A DNA stretch of 64,000 bases, from assembly GCF_030815415.1 (NCBI RefSeq), contig NZ_JAUSWW010000001.1:6510001-6574000 (forward strand). The letters are read 5' to 3'. The translations under genes and the position numbers were made by a program. The notes beneath the pieces are model-generated. The model was not told the DNA's origin and did no database searches. It worked only from the letters and a program-made list of their open reading frames with translations. The DNA is from Streptomyces canus (GTDB lineage: Bacteria > Actinomycetota > Actinomycetes > Streptomycetales > Streptomycetaceae). This document shows, piece after piece, positions 14,455-22,687 of this stretch; position 1 is the first letter of the stretch, and each line of letters begins with the position of its first letter.

Positions 14455-15291
14455 TTAGACACGGTGCGCGGCCACGGTGGCCAGCGCCTGCCACGCCACC
14501 TCGGGGCGCAGCGTCTCGTCCGGATCACCGTGGTAGGGGTCGAGCAGCAGCGTCTGGGCGCCGGCGAGGCGCAGCCGCTCGATGTCCTCGAGAATCTGCT
14601 CGAGGGTGCCCTCTCCGGCACGACGATCGGGGTGGTCGATCGGTTTTTCCGTGATCCGGAGATAGATACGCGGTGCCAAATCCGGGACGGGTCGATCAAG
14701 CTCGGCGGAAATGCCCTTCAGTCGCTCCAGCGCCTCCTCGAACCAGGGCATCGTGAACCGCAGGGGATGCCACGGTGTGCCCAGGCGCACGGCTCGGCGA
14801 ATTGCGGCGTCGCTGTTTCCGCCGATCCAGATCGGAATCTGCCCGCAGCCGTAGTCGGCGTCGTTTTCCCATGCCGTACGAAGGGTCCGCAGGAGTTCGT
14901 CGGTGAGTGCGCCACGCCGTTCGAAGGGGACGCCGAGCGCCTCGAACTCCTCCTTGGCCCAGCCCACGCCGACCCCCAGGATCAGCCGCCCGCCGCTGAG
15001 TTGTTGCAGGTTGGCCGCCATGCGGGCGACCAGCAGGGGGTGCCGGTACGGGGCGATGAGAACGGTTGTACCCAGTTTCACCCGGGTGGTGATTCCGGCC
15101 AGCCAGGCGAGTGTTGTGACAGGTTCGTAAAATGGTGCCGGATATTGCCGCGCGACATCCGGGGTGATCGCCACGTGGTCGGAAACCATCAGCAGGTCGA
15201 AACCGAGGCCCTCCACGGTTTTGGCCCAACGGGCGAGGTTATCCGGATTTGTTCCGGGTCCGAAGTTGGGAACATTCACGCCTATCTGCAT
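14455..15291 (-). CDS. LLM-class F420-dependent oxidoreductase
   Basis: A 278-residue luciferase-like TIM-barrel protein. Visible segments: MQIGVNVPNFGPG, LGFDLLMVSDHV, VKLGTTVLIAPYRHPLLVAR, LSGGRLILGVGVGW, and IPIWIGGNSDAA for cofactor phosphate binding. These are typical of actinomycete F420-dependent dehydrogenases or reductases. Substrate unknown. The gene is less G+C-rich near its 5' end than its neighbours. It reads away from malQ and is followed by the deaminase gene. Confidence 0.9.
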   Translation of the reverse strand: MQIGVNVPNFGPGTNPDNLARWAKTVEGLGFDLLMVSDHVAITPDVARQYPAPFYEPVTTLAWLAGITTRVKLGTTVLIAPYRHPLLVARMAANLQQLSGGRLILGVGVGWAKEEFEALGVPFERRGALTDELLRTLRTAWENDADYGCGQIPIWIGGNSDAAIRRAVRLGTPWHPLRFTMPWFEEALERLKGISAELDRPVPDLAPRIYLRITEKPIDHPDRRAGEGTLEQILEDIERLRLAGAQTLLLDPYHGDPDETLRPEVAWQALATVAAHRV

Positions 15292-15545
15292 GGGCGCCAG
15301 ACTAGCAAGATCTCATCGGCCGGTGGGCGGCAGAAAAGAGATTCCCGACCGGTTGCCGAACCGGTGAATCGAGCGGAGTTCAAGAGGCGCCCGGAAACGT
15401 GCGGCAGCTGCCGCGGCGGGATCGGGACGGACGCAACAGAATGTGAGGAGATGCACGTTGTAGCCATTCGTACGTCTGCCACGGCGCCCACTGGGTAGGG
15501 CTGCGATAACCCGCAAGGTCGCCGTACTCGACAAGGAGGCCCCTC

Positions 15546-15776
15546 GTGGTCGCTCCCGCACACCCCCGCTCCAAACCCGTGGCGCAGCCGCCCTTCCTCG
15601 AAACCGAGCCGCACTTCTGCGTGTTCAGCGCGGAGGGCGCCTGCGCCGAGATCCCGCTGACCAGTGAGGCACCGCTGCCCGACGCGGAGCCCCTCACCAG
15701 CGAGCCGCCGCTCGCCGAAGCCGCACACCTGACCAGCGAGTCCGCGGTCTTCGAGCCGGACCCCGCGAGGCCGTAG
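15546..15776 (+). CDS. Small protein with three LTSE repeats, coupled to malQ
   Basis: A 76-residue acidic protein from GTG 15546 with an excellent AAGGAGG site 6 nt upstream. The N-terminal half contains PHFCVFSAEGACAE with two cysteines. The C-terminal half is three 12-residue repeats beginning LTSE (nucleotides 15657-15692, 15693-15728, 15729-15764). Its TAG is followed without a gap by the malQ ATG. No signal peptide or membrane helix. Function unknown; the strong ribosome site and abutting start argue that it is translated. Confidence 0.6.
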   Translation: MVAPAHPRSKPVAQPPFLETEPHFCVFSAEGACAEIPLTSEAPLPDAEPLTSEPPLAEAAHLTSESAVFEPDPARP

Positions 15777-17864
15777 ATGGTGGCGCAGGGGTCGGCCGAG
15801 CCGCCTTCCGAGGACCTGTCCCGCCTCGCCGAGCTGCACGGCGTCGCCACTTCCTACAGCCCGTCGCCGGGCCGTACGGTCGCCGCCTCGGCCACCGCCG
15901 TCACCCTCGCCCTGGCCGCCCTCGGCGTCGACACCGGCCGCCCCGCGGCCGCGCTGGCCGCCCGCGAGCGTGAGCTGCGCGACCGGCTGCTGCCGCCGAC
16001 GGTGGTCTGCTGGAGCGGCAGCCCGCCCGCGTCCCTCGGGAACCTGCCCAGGGGCACTCGGCTGCGGATCGAGACCGAGCAGGGCGAGACTCGCGCCGCC
16101 GCCGACCAACTCCCGCCCGGCATCCACCGGTTGACCGCCACGGCGCCCGACGGCCGGGTGGCCGAGTCCCACCTGGTCGTCGCCCCCGCCCGGCTCCCCA
16201 CGGCCACCGGACGCTCGTACGGACTCCTCGTCCAGCTCTACTCCCTGCTCTCCCGGCGCTCCTGGGGCATGGGCGACCTCGGCGACCTCACCGAACTGAC
16301 CGCCTGGGCCGGGCGGGCGCTCGGCGCCGGGTTCGTGCAGGTCAACCCGTTGCACGCGGCGGTGCCCGGCGCCCCCACCGACCCCTCGCCGTACCGGCCC
16401 TCCTCGCGGCGCTTCCCGGACCCGGTGCATCTGCGCGTCGAGGACGTGCCCGAGTACGCCCATGTCACCGACCGCGAGGCGGTGCGCTCGCTCGCCGAAC
16501 GGGCCGGGCGGCTGCGTGAAGCGGTGCTGGACAAGGGCGCGTTGATCGACCGGGACGCCGTGTGGGAGCTCAAGCGGGAGGCGCTGGAGCTGGTGCGCGA
16601 GGTGCCGCTCGGCCCCGGCCGGCGGGCCGCGTACGTCGACTTCCTCGCCGAGGAGGGCGAGGCCCTGGAGGACCACGCGACGTGGTGTGCGCTGGCGGAG
16701 GTGCACGGCTCGGACTGGAGCCGGTGGCCGGCCGGACTGCAGGACCCCCGCTCGCCCGAGACGGCCCGCGCCCGCGCCGAGTTGATGGACCGCGTCGACT
16801 TCCACTGCCGGCTCGCCTGGCTCACCGACGCCCAGCTCGTCGCCTCGCAGCGGGCGGCACGGGAGGCCGGGATGCCGGTCGGGATCATCCACGATCTGGC
16901 GGTGGGCGTACACCCCGGGGGCGCCGACGCCTGGGCGCAGCAGGACTACTTCGCGGTCGGGATGTCGGTCGGCGCACCGCCGGACGCCTTCAACGCGCGC
17001 GGGCAGGACTGGGGGCTGCCGCCGTGGCGCCCGGACCGCCTGGCCGCATCGGGCTACGCCCCCTACCGACGCCTGCTCAAAGCCCTCTTCCGCTACGCCG
17101 GCGCCCTGCGCATCGACCATGTGATGGGTTTGTTCCGCCTCTGGTGGGTCCCGCAGGGGCACCCGCCGACCGAGGGCACCTACATCCGCTACGACGCCGA
17201 GGCCATGCTCGCGGTCCTGGTCCTGGAGGCCTCGCGCGCCGGGGCGATGGTGATCGGCGAGGACCTGGGCACGGTGGAGCCCGGGGTGCGCGAGACGCTG
17301 CGCGAGCGCGGGGTGCTCGGTACCTCGGTGCTCTGGTTCGAGCGGGACTGGGAGGGCGACGGCCGGCCCCTGCCGCCGGAACGCTGGCGCGCCGACTGCC
17401 TCGCCACCGCGACCACCCACGACCTGCCCTCCACCGCGGCCCGTCTGACGGGCGAACACGTCGAACTCCGCTACCGGCTGGGCCTGCTGACCCGGGAGCT
17501 GGCGGAGGAACGGACGGAGGCGGCGGCGGACACCGGGGAGTGGCTGGAGGTACTGGCGCGGCTGGGCCTGCTGCACGGCACCGGCGGCGGCCACAGCACA
17601 TCGACGGAGGAGGCCGAGATCCAGGCCGTGCACCGGTTCCTGCTGCGTACGCCGGCGAGGCTGGTGGGGGTGTGGCTGCCGGACGCGGTGGGCGACCGAC
17701 GGCCCCAGAACCTGCCGGGCACGTGGGACCAGTACCCGAACTGGCGCCTGCCGATCGCGGACGCGGAGGGAAGGCCGGTGACGCTGGAGGGGCTGGCGGG
17801 CTCGCCGCGCCTGCACGCTCTGGTGGAGGTGCTGCGCGGGCCGCGCACGGTCGGGCCGGGCTGA
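15777..17864 (+). CDS. malQ: 4-alpha-glucanotransferase (amylomaltase, GH77)
   Basis: A 695-residue GH77 enzyme that transfers 1,4-alpha-glucan segments between maltodextrins. Visible catalytic segments are IIHDLAVGVHPGGADAW (nucleophile-region DLAVG with Asp), VIGEDLGTVEPGVRE (general acid Glu) and ATTHDLPSTAARLTG (third acid), plus LRIDHVMGLFRLWW. The length is typical of actinobacterial MalQ, which carries an extra N-terminal domain. ATG 15777 directly follows the stop of the small LTSE-repeat gene; a GTG follows at 15780. Cytoplasmic, in maltose/glycogen metabolism. Confidence 0.95.
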   Translation: MVAQGSAEPPSEDLSRLAELHGVATSYSPSPGRTVAASATAVTLALAALGVDTGRPAAALAARERELRDRLLPPTVVCWSGSPPASLGNLPRGTRLRIETEQGETRAAADQLPPGIHRLTATAPDGRVAESHLVVAPARLPTATGRSYGLLVQLYSLLSRRSWGMGDLGDLTELTAWAGRALGAGFVQVNPLHAAVPGAPTDPSPYRPSSRRFPDPVHLRVEDVPEYAHVTDREAVRSLAERAGRLREAVLDKGALIDRDAVWELKREALELVREVPLGPGRRAAYVDFLAEEGEALEDHATWCALAEVHGSDWSRWPAGLQDPRSPETARARAELMDRVDFHCRLAWLTDAQLVASQRAAREAGMPVGIIHDLAVGVHPGGADAWAQQDYFAVGMSVGAPPDAFNARGQDWGLPPWRPDRLAASGYAPYRRLLKALFRYAGALRIDHVMGLFRLWWVPQGHPPTEGTYIRYDAEAMLAVLVLEASRAGAMVIGEDLGTVEPGVRETLRERGVLGTSVLWFERDWEGDGRPLPPERWRADCLATATTHDLPSTAARLTGEHVELRYRLGLLTRELAEERTEAAADTGEWLEVLARLGLLHGTGGGHSTSTEEAEIQAVHRFLLRTPARLVGVWLPDAVGDRRPQNLPGTWDQYPNWRLPIADAEGRPVTLEGLAGSPRLHALVEVLRGPRTVGPG

Positions 17865-17961
17865 GACGGGGGACGGGCGGATCCGTCCGGTCCCCCTCTC
17901 ATCGCCTACGTATGGCACCCCGGGCGCGCGGGGCCACAAGGCATTCGATACTTTTGGGATC

Positions 17962-18237
17962 GTGGACAAGAAGAACGCCCTGCGCGCCGGTGCCCTGGCT
18001 GCCGGTACGACGCTGATGATGCTGCTCATGACGTCTCCCGCGCTCGCAGTCACCCGCGACGACGGCGACGACCCCGGTCCGGGCCTGAGCGTCATGGAGA
18101 CGCTGGGTCTCTACGTCGTGGCCCCGCTCGCGATCTTCGCGATCATCACCGGTCTGGTGATGGTCCTGGACAAGTCCACGGACCGTGAGCCGAAGGTGAA
18201 GACCAAGGTTCCCGTGAAGGCGAAGGCCGGAGCCTGA
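17962..18237 (+). CDS. Small exported or membrane protein
   Basis: A 91-residue protein from GTG 17962: a signal-peptide-like N-terminus (ALAAGTTLMMLLMTSPALAV), a short acidic linker, one transmembrane helix (LYVVAPLAIFAIITGLVMVL) and a basic Lys-rich tail. A GATACT -10-like box 9 nt before the GTG suggests a leaderless or nearly leaderless transcript. Similar small proteins are common in Streptomyces; function unknown. A large hairpin follows the stop. Confidence 0.7.
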   Translation: MDKKNALRAGALAAGTTLMMLLMTSPALAVTRDDGDDPGPGLSVMETLGLYVVAPLAIFAIITGLVMVLDKSTDREPKVKTKVPVKAKAGA

Positions 18238-18284
18238 CCGAGCCGGCGGCCGCCACCACGGCCGGACCGCTCACCGCACGTTCC

Positions 18285-18351
18285 CCGAGGGCGCCGACCC
18301 CGCCGCACGTACGCGCAGCAAGCCGTACGTGGGCGAGGCCGGCGCCCTCGG
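18285..18351. terminator. Nested hairpin between convergent genes
   Basis: Outer arms CCGAGGGCGCCG (18285-18296) and CGGCGCCCTCGG (18340-18351) are perfectly complementary. Inside lies a second perfect stem, CACGTACG (18306-18313) with CGTACGTG (18324-18331). Likely a bidirectional terminator for the small membrane protein and the tetR gene. Confidence 0.75.
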
Positions 18352-18373
18352 TGTGTTCTCCCGCGCGGTCGGC

Positions 18374-18994
18374 TCAGGGGCTCGGCGCGGTCAGATACCG
18401 CTGCACCGTCGGCGCCAGCCACGCCACGATCTCCTCGGGTGCCAGCGCCACCGCGGACGGGATCCGCAGCACATAGCGGGTCAGCGCGAGGCCCAGCAGC
18501 TGTGACGACACGAGCGCGGCCCGCGCCGGGACCTGCTGGGGGTCCGGGCACGCCCGCTCGGCGACCGGCAGCAACTGGTCCCGGAAGACGCCCTGCATCC
18601 GCTCGGCCCCGGCCGCGTTCGTCGCGCCGACCCGCAGCAGGGCCGTGAGCACCTCGTTCTCCTCCCAGGTGGCCAGGAAGTGCGTGACGAGAGCCCGGCC
18701 GACGTCCTCGCGGGGCAGCGCGCCCACGTCCGGCAGTCGCAGGTCGATGGCGACCGCCGCCGCGAAGAGGCCCTCCTTGTTGCCGTAGTAGCGCATCACC
18801 ATGGACGGATCGATGCCCGCGTCCTTGGCGATCGCGCGGATGGTGGCCCGCTCGTAGCCGTCGGCGGCGAAGCGTTCGCGGGCCGCGGTGAGGATCGCGC
18901 CGCGGGTGGCGTCGGAGCGGCGGGGGGCGCCTGAGCCGGGCCCGGCGCCCGGGCTGGGAGGCGTGGTCGTGGTGTCGCTGTTGCTGCCGTTCAT
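18374..18994 (-). CDS. TetR-family transcriptional regulator
   Basis: A 206-residue TetR protein. After a Pro/Gly-rich lead the DNA-binding domain reads RGAILTAARERFAADGY, ATIRAIAKDAGIDPSMVMRYYGNKEGLF. The C-terminal half is helical and ligand-binding. It is divergent from an FAD monooxygenase gene; seven 14-bp dyads fill the gap and begin one base before this ATG, so it probably represses both itself and the monooxygenase and responds to the monooxygenase substrate. ATG 18994 fits the family alignment and lies at the array edge. Confidence 0.9.
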   Translation of the reverse strand: MNGSNSDTTTTPPSPGAGPGSGAPRRSDATRGAILTAARERFAADGYERATIRAIAKDAGIDPSMVMRYYGNKEGLFAAAVAIDLRLPDVGALPREDVGRALVTHFLATWEENEVLTALLRVGATNAAGAERMQGVFRDQLLPVAERACPDPQQVPARAALVSSQLLGLALTRYVLRIPSAVALAPEEIVAWLAPTVQRYLTAPSP

Positions 18995-18995
18995 G

Positions 18996-19120
18996 CCTAC
19001 GAGCGTAGGTCAACGTCCGTTTGCCAACAAGTGTTTGCCTACAACTGTTGACGCGCTTCGGGCTTCTCGCTAGCTTCGTCGACAAGCGAAGGCCAACAAG
19101 CGTAGGCAAACAATCGTTGG
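18996..19120. promoter_or_regulatory. Seven-copy 14-bp operator array (TetR)
   Basis: Imperfect dyads of form CCWACAA-N-YGTWGG, four head-to-tail without gaps at 18996-19009 (CCTACGAGCGTAGG), 19010-19023, 19024-19037 and 19038-19051. Three more are contiguous at 19079-19092, 19093-19106 (CCAACAAGCGTAGG) and 19107-19120. The two blocks flank the core of the monooxygenase promoter. Confidence 0.8.
19048..19076 (+). promoter_or_regulatory. Promoter of the FAD monooxygenase gene
   Basis: TTGACG (19048-19053), 17-bp spacer, TAGCTT (19071-19076). The -35 overlaps the fourth operator dyad, and transcription would start inside the fifth, giving a simple repression geometry. Confidence 0.6.
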
Positions 19121-19135
19121 CAACAGGAGGCCACC

Positions 19136-20587
19136 ATGAACGGCACCGCCACCCACCGCACCGTGATCATCGTCGGCTCCGGCCCCACCGGCCTGCTCCT
19201 CGCCGGTGACCTCGCCACCGCGGGTGTCCCCGTCACCCTCCTCGAAAAGCGCTCCCACGACATCAGCAACCTCTCCCGCGCCTTCGGTGTACACGCCCGC
19301 ACCCTGGAGCAGCTCGACGCCCGGGGACTCGCCGACCAACTGCTCGCCACCGGCGACACCATCACCGGCCTGCGCGCCTTCGACCGCCTCACGCTCGACC
19401 TGACCACGCTGGAGTCCCGCTTCCCGTTCATGCTCATCACCCCGCAGTACGAGGTCGAGCGGCTGCTGGAGCGGCGGGCGAGGGAGGCCGGGGTCGACTT
19501 CGCCTACGAGAGCGAGGTCGTGGGGCTGCGCCAGGACGCCGACGGGGTGGAGCTGGAGGTGCGGGGCGCGGACGGGACGGTCGCCGTCCGTCGCGCGGCC
19601 TACGTCGTCGGCGCCGACGGACACCACAGCGCCGTACGCCGGGAGATCGGCCTGGACTTCCCCGGGGTCTCCGTCATCAAGTCGCTGTTCCTCGCCGACG
19701 TCCGGCTCGCCGAGCGGCCCGAGGACGTGCTCACCGTCAACGGCGCGGGCGACTGCTTCGCGATGATCGCCTCCTTCGGCGACGGCTGGTACCGGGTCAT
19801 GGGCTGGGACCGTCACCACGAGGTCGCCGACGACGTCCCGATCGACCTCGACGAGGTCAAGGACGTCGCCCGCCGCGCCCTGGGCTCCGACTACGGCATG
19901 CACGACGCCCGCTGGCTCTCCCGCTTCCACAGCGACGAACGCCAGGCGCCGCGCTACCGGGTCGGCCGGGTCTTCCTCGCCGGCGACGCCGCGCACATCC
20001 ACTCCCCGGCCGGCGGCCAGGGGATGAACACCGGCCTCCAGGACGCGGCCAACCTGAGCTGGAAGCTCGCCGCGGCCGTGCAGGGGTGGGCGCCGGACGG
20101 GCTCCTCGACACGTACGAGACCGAGCGGCACCCGGTCGGCAAGGCGGTGCTGCGCAGCAGCGGCGGACTCGTCCGGCTGGCCCGCGCGCAGAGCCCGGCA
20201 CTGCGCGCCGTCCGCGCCCTCGTCTCCGCCGTCGGCAACACGGTCGGTCCCGCCCGGCGCAAGGCCCTGGGCCAGATCTCCGGCATCGGCTACCGGTACC
20301 CCGCCCTCCGCGGCGCCCACCGCCTCACCGGCACCCGCGTCCCCGACGTCGCCCTGGCGGGCGGCCGCCTTCACGAGGCCCTGCGCGGCGGCCGCTTCGT
20401 CCTGATCACCCCGGACCCCCAGGCGTACGAGGACCCGGGCACCCGCAAGGACCGGCTGACCGTGGAGTGCTGGGCGAGCGGCCGTCGTACGACCGTCCTG
20501 GTGCGCCCCGACGGATACGTGGCCTGGGCGGCGGACGCACCGGACGCCACGGCGATCGAGGAGGCGGTCGCCGCCGCCGTGGGGTGA
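19136..20587 (+). CDS. FAD-dependent aromatic monooxygenase (PHBH family)
   Basis: A 483-residue flavoprotein hydroxylase. FAD motifs: VIIVGSGPTGLLLAGDLA (GXGXXG), VVGADGHHSAVRR (DG motif) and FLAGDAAHIHSPAGGQGMN (GD motif). Resembles PHBH-fold enzymes such as rifampicin monooxygenase and polyketide hydroxylases, which use NAD(P)H and O2 to hydroxylate aromatics. Good CAGGAGG site before the ATG. It is controlled by the divergent TetR array, so detoxification of an aromatic compound or antibiotic is the likely role; the substrate is unknown. Confidence 0.92.
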   Translation: MNGTATHRTVIIVGSGPTGLLLAGDLATAGVPVTLLEKRSHDISNLSRAFGVHARTLEQLDARGLADQLLATGDTITGLRAFDRLTLDLTTLESRFPFMLITPQYEVERLLERRAREAGVDFAYESEVVGLRQDADGVELEVRGADGTVAVRRAAYVVGADGHHSAVRREIGLDFPGVSVIKSLFLADVRLAERPEDVLTVNGAGDCFAMIASFGDGWYRVMGWDRHHEVADDVPIDLDEVKDVARRALGSDYGMHDARWLSRFHSDERQAPRYRVGRVFLAGDAAHIHSPAGGQGMNTGLQDAANLSWKLAAAVQGWAPDGLLDTYETERHPVGKAVLRSSGGLVRLARAQSPALRAVRALVSAVGNTVGPARRKALGQISGIGYRYPALRGAHRLTGTRVPDVALAGGRLHEALRGGRFVLITPDPQAYEDPGTRKDRLTVECWASGRRTTVLVRPDGYVAWAADAPDATAIEEAVAAAVG

Positions 20588-20638
20588 ACGGGGGCGGGCC
20601 GCCTGTCCGTGGGTTCATCGCCGCTGCCGGCGGAGCGC

Positions 20639-21160
20639 TCAGTGCGGAGACGTCTGGGTTCCTGCCAGCAACTGGCGGAGCAGGTCGGCCAGTTGGCCGG
20701 CCTGTTCGTCGTTCAGGACGGACAGCGCCTGTGTCTCGGTGGCGAGGCCGGCGCCGACCGCCTCGTCGAGCACGGTCAACCCCTTCTCGGTGAGGGTGAC
20801 TTGGAGGCCCCGGCGGTCGTGCGGATCGGGGGAGCGGCGGAGCAGGTCCGCGCGTTCCAGCTTGTCGAGGCGGCCGGTCATGCCGCCCGTCGTGAGCATC
20901 AGCGTCGCGGAGAGCTGACGGGGCGAGAGGGCGTAGGGCTCGCCGGCGCGGCGCAGGGTGGCCAGGACGTCGAACTCGCCGCGGGAGATCCCGTAGGGGG
21001 CGTACGCCTTCTCCATCCGGTCGCCCATGGCCCGTGACAGCCCGAAGATCCGCCCGAAGACCTCCATCGCCCGGGTGTCGAGGTCGGGCCGCACGGTGCC
21101 CCACTGCTCGATGATCGCGTCGACGAGATCTCCGGGGGGCTGCTGCGGCGTGGCGTTCAT
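20639..21160 (-). CDS. MarR-family transcriptional regulator
   Basis: A 173-residue MarR protein with winged helix LSPRQLSATLMLTTGGMTGRLDKLERADLLRR and wing DPHDRRGLQVTLTEKG. Start at ATG 21160 (MNATPQQPP); an in-frame extension to 21289 would read through the operator repeats and is rejected. It is divergent from an MFS gene, with a repeat array between them, so it probably represses both. The convergent FAD monooxygenase gene ends 51 bp away. Confidence 0.9.
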   Translation of the reverse strand: MNATPQQPPGDLVDAIIEQWGTVRPDLDTRAMEVFGRIFGLSRAMGDRMEKAYAPYGISRGEFDVLATLRRAGEPYALSPRQLSATLMLTTGGMTGRLDKLERADLLRRSPDPHDRRGLQVTLTEKGLTVLDEAVGAGLATETQALSVLNDEQAGQLADLLRQLLAGTQTSPH

Positions 21161-21195
21161 GGGTCGAGTATCCGCCGCGAACCGGTCGGCCGCAA

Positions 21196-21268
21196 GAAAG
21201 TAGCTTGCGGGAAAGTGGCTTGCAGGAAAGTTGCTTAGCACTAAGCTGCTTTCGGGCGAGTTACTTTC
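21196..21268. promoter_or_regulatory. MarR operator array
   Basis: Three tandem 15-bp repeats GAAAGTWGCTTGCRG-like at 21196-21210, 21211-21225 and 21226-21240, then inverted copies CTAAGCTGCTTTC (21241-21253) and GAGTTACTTTC (21258-21268). The central palindrome 21226-21253 has 13-bp arms with 11 matches, around CTTAGCACTAAG. Confidence 0.75.
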
Positions 21269-21306
21269 TGGCGTGCCACCGCACGTCACCTCTCTTGGGG
21301 GACGTC

Positions 21307-22617
21307 ATGGGGAATGCGGTGCGGACCGAACGCATACCGGGGGAGTGGGCCCTGCCCGTCGCCGCCGCCGTCAACGGCGTCGGCACGGGCATGTACGTCC
21401 CCTTCACTCTGGTGTTCTTCCACTACGTCACCGGCCTCTCCTTCACCGTCGTCGGCCTGGTGCTGACCGTGACCGGACTCGTGGGCATCGCCGCCCTCCC
21501 GCTGGCCGGCACGGCCGTCGACCGGTACGGCGCGAAGCGCGTCCAACTCGCGCTGTACGGCGTGCGGGCCGTCGGCTTCGCGCTCTACCCCTTCGCCCAC
21601 TCCCTCGCCGCCTTCGCCGTGGTCGCCCTGGTCACGGCCGCCGCCGACCGTGCCTTCCCCGCCGTGCAGTCGTCGCTCATCGGCGAGGTGGCGCGCGGCG
21701 CCGGGCGCGACCGGCTCCAGGCGGCCACGCGTGCGCTGCAGAACGCCGGCAACGGCGCGGGCGCCCTGCTGGCGACGCTGGTCATCGCCTTCGCCGGCAC
21801 CACCGGCTACACCTACGCGGCCTGGGGCAACGCCCTGTCCTTCGCCCTCGCCTCGCCGCTGCTGCTGCCCCTGCGGCCGGTGCGCGGCCGGGACGAGTCG
21901 GCCGGGGTCACGGCACGCGGGGCTGGCTACCGGCTCGTGCTGGCCGACCGGCCCTTCCTGGTCGTCACCGGCGCCAACTTCCTGAACGCGCTCAGCTATT
22001 CGGCCCTGTCCGTGCTCTTCCCGCTGTTCATCGTGGAGTGGCTGCACGGGCCCGCCGTGCTCACCGGCGCCGCGTTCACCATCAACACCGTGCTGTGCGC
22101 GGTCGCCGGGGTGTTCGTCAGCGGACGGGTCCGCAGGGCCGGTGCCCGGCGCACCCGGGCGGCGGCGCTGGGCGCGGGACTGTTCGCGGTGGCGTTCCTC
22201 GCCCAGATCGTGCTGGGCACCCTGCGGCCGGACTCCGGCCCGCTGCTGGGCGGCGCTCTGATCGCCGTGGTCGTCGTCTACACCCTCGGCGAGCTGATCC
22301 ACAGCCCCGCCGCCGAGGTGCTCGCCGTGTCGGCGGCGCCCGCGGCCGTGCGCGGCCGGTATCTGGCGGCGTACCAGATGTCCTGGTCGCTGGCGAAGGC
22401 GGTGGCGCCCTCGCTGTTCACGGCCCTGCTCGCGGTGGACGGCCGCGTGCCCTGGGCGGTCCTCGTCCTCACCTCCGCCGTGGCCGCCGCGCTGCTGCTC
22501 CGCGTGGAACGCCACCTGCCGGCGGACGCGGTACGCCCCGTCGCGGAGACGGTCGTCCGGACGGCGGGCGCGGAGACCGCCGAGCGGACGGGCACCGCGG
22601 AGAACGTCCGCCGCTGA
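21307..22617 (+). CDS. MFS transporter
   Basis: A 436-residue major facilitator with about 12 hydrophobic segments; the helix 2-3 loop reads GTAVDRYGAKRVQ. I chose ATG 21307 (MGNAVRTER) because GGGGGA lies 6 nt upstream; the longer in-frame reading to 21205 crosses the MarR operators. It is similar in layout to the exporter at 11980 but not a close copy. Probably a MarR-regulated drug or metabolite efflux pump; substrate unknown. Confidence 0.9.
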   Translation: MGNAVRTERIPGEWALPVAAAVNGVGTGMYVPFTLVFFHYVTGLSFTVVGLVLTVTGLVGIAALPLAGTAVDRYGAKRVQLALYGVRAVGFALYPFAHSLAAFAVVALVTAAADRAFPAVQSSLIGEVARGAGRDRLQAATRALQNAGNGAGALLATLVIAFAGTTGYTYAAWGNALSFALASPLLLPLRPVRGRDESAGVTARGAGYRLVLADRPFLVVTGANFLNALSYSALSVLFPLFIVEWLHGPAVLTGAAFTINTVLCAVAGVFVSGRVRRAGARRTRAAALGAGLFAVAFLAQIVLGTLRPDSGPLLGGALIAVVVVYTLGELIHSPAAEVLAVSAAPAAVRGRYLAAYQMSWSLAKAVAPSLFTALLAVDGRVPWAVLVLTSAVAAALLLRVERHLPADAVRPVAETVVRTAGAETAERTGTAENVRR

Positions 22618-22687
22618 CGAGCGGGGCGTCGCCCGAGAGGTTCACCCCATGCTTCCTCCCACCCCGCCACCCCGAAGGGAACCGGTC

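Noticed and set aside
13875..15291. Deaminase and luciferase-like genes as part of the NRPS operon
   Set aside because: Opposite strand and separated by a bidirectional terminator; could still be functionally linked but the sequence does not show it.
15657..15764. CRISPR-like or tandem DNA repeat
   Set aside because: The 36-bp period is protein-coding (LTSE repeats) with diverged third positions; no spacer structure.
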